NCBI RefSeq assembly: GCF_002514735.1
Contig: NZ_NBWU01000001.1
Location: forward strand, 186,001-250,000
Length of the DNA: 64,000 nucleotides
Reading direction: 5' to 3'
Origin: Sediminicola luteus
Lineage (GTDB): Bacteria > Bacteroidota > Bacteroidia > Flavobacteriales > Flavobacteriaceae
The notes under the pieces: model-generated
What the model was told of the DNA's origin: nothing
What the model saw: only the letters and a program-made list of their open reading frames with translations
Databases searched by the model: none
Part shown: positions 61,801 to 64,000 of the stretch, piece by piece
How positions within the stretch are numbered: the first letter of the stretch is position 1
Layout: each line of letters starts with the position of its first letter
Program-made: the position numbers and the translations under genes

Positions 61801-61996
61801 CGGATGGGTAACGCATTTGCATCTCGGCTTCAAAATGGCCGTAATCCATCATACGGGAAGCCATATTGGTACCCATGAGTACGATGCGGGAATTCGATTT
61901 AAGCGGGATGGTTTTCTCGGGGCCCTTAGTACAGCTCCCCATAATCAAAAGCGCGAGAAGGAGCATTTTTGCTCCAACGAACTTTGTTCTGGTCAT
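58832..61996 (-). CDS. SGNH-PVC-type heme-binding CxxCH protein, lipoprotein
   Basis: 1054 residues with a lipobox (IMGSC). An SGNH-hydrolase-like domain (about 35-260) has GTNMASRMMDYG where the GDS motif is expected, GDGGN, FGYNSS and DGVQLNDAGH, so block I lacks its serine in the usual place. The membrane-bound-dehydrogenase propeller follows (about 370-740, with DTDNDGKAD and DTDGDDKADS loops), then HEAT repeats and a C-terminal cytochrome c with CATCH near residue 933. A secreted oxidoreductase is expected. It is a single minus-strand gene flanked by a terminator and its own promoter. Confidence 0.85.
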   Translation of the reverse strand: MTRTKFVGAKMLLLALLIMGSCTKGPEKTIPLKSNSRIVLMGTNMASRMMDYGHFEAEMQMRYPSDSLVIRNMGDGGNTPAFRPHPGRKTPWAFDGAEAFHTDELANPTGAKGHFWYPDEWLSELKPDIILAFFGYNSSFKGAEGVANFKAELDAYVKHTLSQKYNGVAAPALALVSPNAFQDLTATLDVPKGTAENNNLALYSKAIGEVAQANNLVFVDVFTASKEWYKAGTPLTIDGVQLNDAGHKKLADYLATWTFGNKKADTSHADAVLTAVQEKNWMWHNDFKIPNGVHVYGRRYEPYGPDNYPDELIKIREMTAIRDTAIWDALNGKTKDLAAADAKTHTLAEVETNYQPSRKNGDPEKYLYGEEAVASINVAEGYKVELFASEVEFPDLANPVQMSFDNKGRLWVAVMPAYPHYKPGDEKPNDKLIILEDTDNDGKADKQTTFAEGLHIPVGFEIAPEGVYVSQGTHLKILKDTDGDDKADSSEILLSGFDDHDTHHVISAFCADPSGAIYMGEGVFLHSNVETPYGPVRATNGGFMRYNPARMHLERTVQVHIPNPWGIAFDEYGQYFFAETSGPAIRWMMPSSIKPKYGKGSPKSKDLAPEGDRVRPTSGLEFVSSRHFPEEVQGDLLINNAIGFLGMKQHKIEDDGTGYKTEHRQDLFWSDTDGNFRPVDMEFAPDGSLYFIDWHNVLIGHMQHNARDPLRDHAHGRVYRITYPGRPLVTPAKIDGASIPELLENLKLPEYRTRYRTRRELRGRDTEAVLAAVSNWAQGLDKNDANYEHNLLEALWVTWGVNKVDAAILDQCLSAQDFKVRAAAVTVVRYMGHQLADALGKLKTAAADENGRVRLAALVAASWLPEADAKAVFAIAEQHDLDRWMAPSLAMSQEFLEDAPAVEEKKEEKVDTHLKGVDRDAYVMGKEIYHREGFCATCHQENGKGLETSGFPPLAGTKWAIGSEERLIKIALNGLYGPIEVQGKKYPGQVPMTAYGRMLKDNEIAAVLTYVRNSFGNKASVIKPETVKKVREVTADKKGFYTPEELLKDHPLEK

Positions 61997-62349
61997 GATA
62001 TGAATGATTGAAGGCCCAGACAGCTACCACCATATGCTAGTAAGGCCAGAATTAGTTTCGTCGATTCGTTCTGCTCAAATATAGAATAAAGAATAGGTTT
62101 TTACCTATTTTTCTTAGCATTAGTTTAACTTGACCTCCCGACTTTCTTATACCCATGCCCCTATGAAGACCAGTAATATAAGGGCTTCCCTTCGTTCTAG
62201 ACCGTCTTTAGCTTATTTTGAATTTAAACAATACCGCCCCATAATGTTACAGTACCACAATTGCCCGGAAAGCCGTATTTTTGATATAGCCAGGAATTTC
62301 TACCCCTGTAAGTTAATCCTAGTCCCAAAGACTTATTGGCAAACCGTCT
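61997..62349. other. Divergent intergenic region before arsenosugar operon
   Basis: About 350 bases. On the minus strand a TATATTTG box (plus-strand CAAATATA, 62076-62083) serves the SGNH/PVC gene; a dyad AATAGGT-TTTT-ACCTATT overlaps its upstream side (62092-62109). On the plus strand TATTTTTG at 62276-62283 is a candidate -7 box for the operon. An in-frame stretch at 62130-62411 is not convincing as a gene. Confidence 0.45.
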
Positions 62350-62973
62350 ATGGAAAAACACCAAAACCTATTATTGATATTTACCCGAAACCCCGAATTG
62401 GGGAAATGTAAGACCCGTTTGGCATCGAAGGTCGGTGACCAAGCCGCGCTGGATATCTACACCTTCCTTTTGGCGCATACCGCGCAGGTCACCCGATCGG
62501 TAGCTGCCGACAAACAGCTGTATTATTCCGAAACCATTTGGGAAAATGATATTTGGGACAATGCCGTTTACGACAAAAGGCTACAGACGGGTTCAGATCT
62601 GGGAGCCCGAATGCACCAAGCCTTTGCCCAAGGCTTTGCCGATGGCTATGAGCGCATCATCATTATTGGCAGTGATCTGTACGATATTGACACCGCAACC
62701 ATCGATATCGCTTTTTTAAAACTTGACGAAAACGAAGTGGTACTCGGTCCCGCTACCGACGGGGGGTATTACCTCTTGGGCCTATCGCGCCCCCAAAATC
62801 ATATTTTCAAGAACAAAGCCTGGGGTACCGATTCGGTTCTTGCTGATACCCTGGCCGATTTAAAACACAGTAAGGTGGGCCTTTTGGACGAACGTAACGA
62901 TGTGGATCATTACGAAGACATTGCCGATAACCCTGCCTTTGCACCTTTTTTAAAACATATGACCCATGACTAA
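62350..62973 (+). CDS. TIGR04282-type glycosyltransferase (arsenosugar biosynthesis)
   Basis: 207 residues, DUF2064 GT-A-like fold. LLLIFTRNPELGKCKTRLA at the N-terminus, a GSDLYDID metal-binding type motif (about 116-123) and LGPATDGGYYLLGL define the family. Members found beside arsM and purine nucleoside phosphorylase are assigned to arsenosugar synthesis. It overlaps the phosphorylase gene by 8 bases, so the three genes to the window edge are one operon. Confidence 0.83.
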   Translation: MEKHQNLLLIFTRNPELGKCKTRLASKVGDQAALDIYTFLLAHTAQVTRSVAADKQLYYSETIWENDIWDNAVYDKRLQTGSDLGARMHQAFAQGFADGYERIIIIGSDLYDIDTATIDIAFLKLDENEVVLGPATDGGYYLLGLSRPQNHIFKNKAWGTDSVLADTLADLKHSKVGLLDERNDVDHYEDIADNPAFAPFLKHMTHD

Positions 62974-63781
62974 AAAACAAGTAGAAGAATCGATTGCCTA
63001 TTTGCAAGGCAAAGGTTTCGAAGCCCCCGAGGTCGGTATCGTATTGGGTACCGGTCTAGGTCAATTGATAGACCATATCGAAGATAAAATAGAGGCCCAT
63101 TACAACAATATTCCCTTTTTCCCCTTGGCCACGGTAGAGTTCCATAGTGGTAAATTGGTCTATGGTAATCTACACGGCAAAAAAGTGGTCGTTATGCAAG
63201 GCCGTTTTCATTTTTATGAGGGCTACGACCTTATCGACGTAACCTACCCCATTCGCGTGATGCACGGTTTGGGTATCAAACACTTGTTTATCTCCAACGC
63301 CGCCGGTGCCATAAACCCAGCTTTTAAGAAGGGCGAAATCATGCTTTTGGAAGACCATATCAACCTACAGGGCGGATCACCCTTGGCCTTTAAGGGTGTG
63401 GCCCAGTTCGGGGAGCGCTTTGTAGATATGTCGCAACCTTATGATAAGGCAATGTCAGATACCTTAAAAGAAATAGCCAGTCAGGAAAACATAACCCTTC
63501 ATGAGGGGGTCTATGCCGCCGTGGTCGGTCCACAATTGGAAACCCGGGCCGAATACCGCATGTTAAAGATCATTGGGGCCGATGCCGTAGGTATGAGTAC
63601 GGTGCCCGAGGTAATCGTGGCGAACCACCTGAATTTACCCATAGTCGCTTTGTCAGTTTTGACCGATGAATGCGACCCAGATAATCTAGCCCCGATCAAT
63701 ATCCCGGAGATTATTGAGGTGGCCGGCAAGGCCGAACCCAAGATGATCCGATTGTTTACCGAATTAATACAACGATTATGA
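62966..63781 (+). CDS. Purine nucleoside phosphorylase
   Basis: 271 residues of the trimeric PNP family: GIVLGTGLGQLID, GRFHFYEGYDLIDVTYPIRVM, ISNAAGAINPAFKKGEIM, and TDECDP with AVGMSTVPEVIVANHL. It splits purine nucleosides (inosine, guanosine type) with phosphate. In this operon it may act on an adenosyl-arsenic intermediate to free the sugar, or salvage the purine; that is inference from neighbours. Ends with ATGA overlap to arsM. Confidence 0.9.
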   Translation: MTKKQVEESIAYLQGKGFEAPEVGIVLGTGLGQLIDHIEDKIEAHYNNIPFFPLATVEFHSGKLVYGNLHGKKVVVMQGRFHFYEGYDLIDVTYPIRVMHGLGIKHLFISNAAGAINPAFKKGEIMLLEDHINLQGGSPLAFKGVAQFGERFVDMSQPYDKAMSDTLKEIASQENITLHEGVYAAVVGPQLETRAEYRMLKIIGADAVGMSTVPEVIVANHLNLPIVALSVLTDECDPDNLAPINIPEIIEVAGKAEPKMIRLFTELIQRL

Positions 63782-64000
63782 GTTATTTAGATGCTACCAA
63801 CCAACTGTATAAAGAAGCGGCCTTAGAGCCCAATGTAGGACTTTGTTGTACCACCAACCCGGTTTGGCAACTGCCCGGACTCTCTATTCCAAAGATCATG
63901 CAAGAGATGAACTACGGTTGCGGGAGTACGGTTTCGGCCTCCGATTTGGTGAACGACCCAAAAGTGTTGTATGTTGGTGTAGGTGGTGGCATGGAATTAC
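63778..64000 (+). CDS. arsM: Arsenosugar-biosynthesis arsenite methyltransferase ArsM, 5' part
   Basis: The first 74 codons run off the right edge. The protein starts MSYLDATNQLYKEAALEP and has GLCCTTNPVWQLPGL, a PKIMQEMNYGCG motif with paired cysteines, and VLYVGVGGGMEL, the SAM-binding glycine-rich motif of ArsM. It methylates arsenite using SAM. Directly overlapping the phosphorylase gene, it marks this operon as arsenosugar/arsenic methylation. Confidence 0.85.
   Translation, partial: MSYLDATNQLYKEAALEPNVGLCCTTNPVWQLPGLSIPKIMQEMNYGCGSTVSASDLVNDPKVLYVGVGGGMEL

Noticed and set aside
62130-62411. 93-codon frame before the arsenosugar glycosyltransferase
   Set aside because: Overlaps the clear gene start, includes the candidate promoter and has no family likeness.

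Overview
The window looks like a chromosomal segment of a marine-type Flavobacteriaceae (Bacteroidota). The support is: TonB-dependent receptor and DUF4249 lipoprotein genes, several promoters fitting the Bacteroidota pattern TTG-N17-23-TAnnTTTG, very few Shine-Dalgarno sequences, mevalonate-pathway genes (class II HMG-CoA reductase plus GYDIA-type GHMP kinase), PVC-type heme-binding CxxCH proteins, and an arsenosugar operon. Genus cannot be assigned from the sequence alone.

Layout. 1-7.0 kb: 3' end of a TonB-dependent receptor, a large secreted MG2-like protein and three tandem DUF4249 lipoproteins. 7.0-10 kb (minus): truncated hemoglobin, a 35-residue membrane peptide, Prc-type S41 protease. 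10.2-15.2 kb (plus): surE, small membrane protein, lpxB, NlpC/P60 lipoprotein, comEC-like gene. 15.2-20.6 kb (minus): dipeptidyl peptidase plus two POT peptide transporters. 21-23.3 kb: mevalonate genes. 23.4-31.8 kb (minus): PPIase, CNNM/CorC protein, LptC, TPR protein, outer-membrane protein and coaX, with a block of ~240-bp tandem repeats at 25.7-26.3 kb. 31.8-32.6 kb: tRNA-Phe whose 3' end and terminator are tandemly copied, with a 92-codon GIY-YIG nuclease gene lodged in the last copy. 32.9-35.5 kb: PVC-type heme protein.

35.6-55.1 kb is a dense catabolic island read outward from a divergent promoter at 43.4-43.6 kb. The plus arm has an SDR, a styrene/indole-type two-component flavin monooxygenase with its reductase, a monooxygenase-OYE fusion (salicylyl-CoA/2-aminobenzoyl-CoA type), an isatin-hydrolase-like cyclase, an indolepyruvate:ferredoxin-oxidoreductase-like pair, a CrtI-like flavoprotein and a thioesterase. 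The minus arm has an aromatic-uptake type outer-membrane protein, nitrilase, gentisate-dioxygenase-like bicupin, FAH-fold hydrolase, maleate isomerase and a RutA-like LLM monooxygenase, followed by IclR and another flavin reductase. I infer a route from indole or a related N-heteroaromatic through an aryl-2-oxoacid (isatinate) and an aryl-CoA to a gentisate-type ring-cleavage substrate, then maleate and fumarate. No CoA ligase lies in the island, which fits CoA being introduced by the 2-oxoacid oxidoreductase.

55.2-64 kb: a TIR-SIR2 fusion (candidate anti-phage NADase), an NTF2-like protein, a rhodanese, two DUF2141 proteins, a large SGNH/PVC heme protein (minus), and the start of an arsenosugar biosynthesis operon (glycosyltransferase, purine nucleoside phosphorylase, ArsM) running off the right edge.

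All functional calls are from reading motifs and recalled family resemblance; no database search was run.
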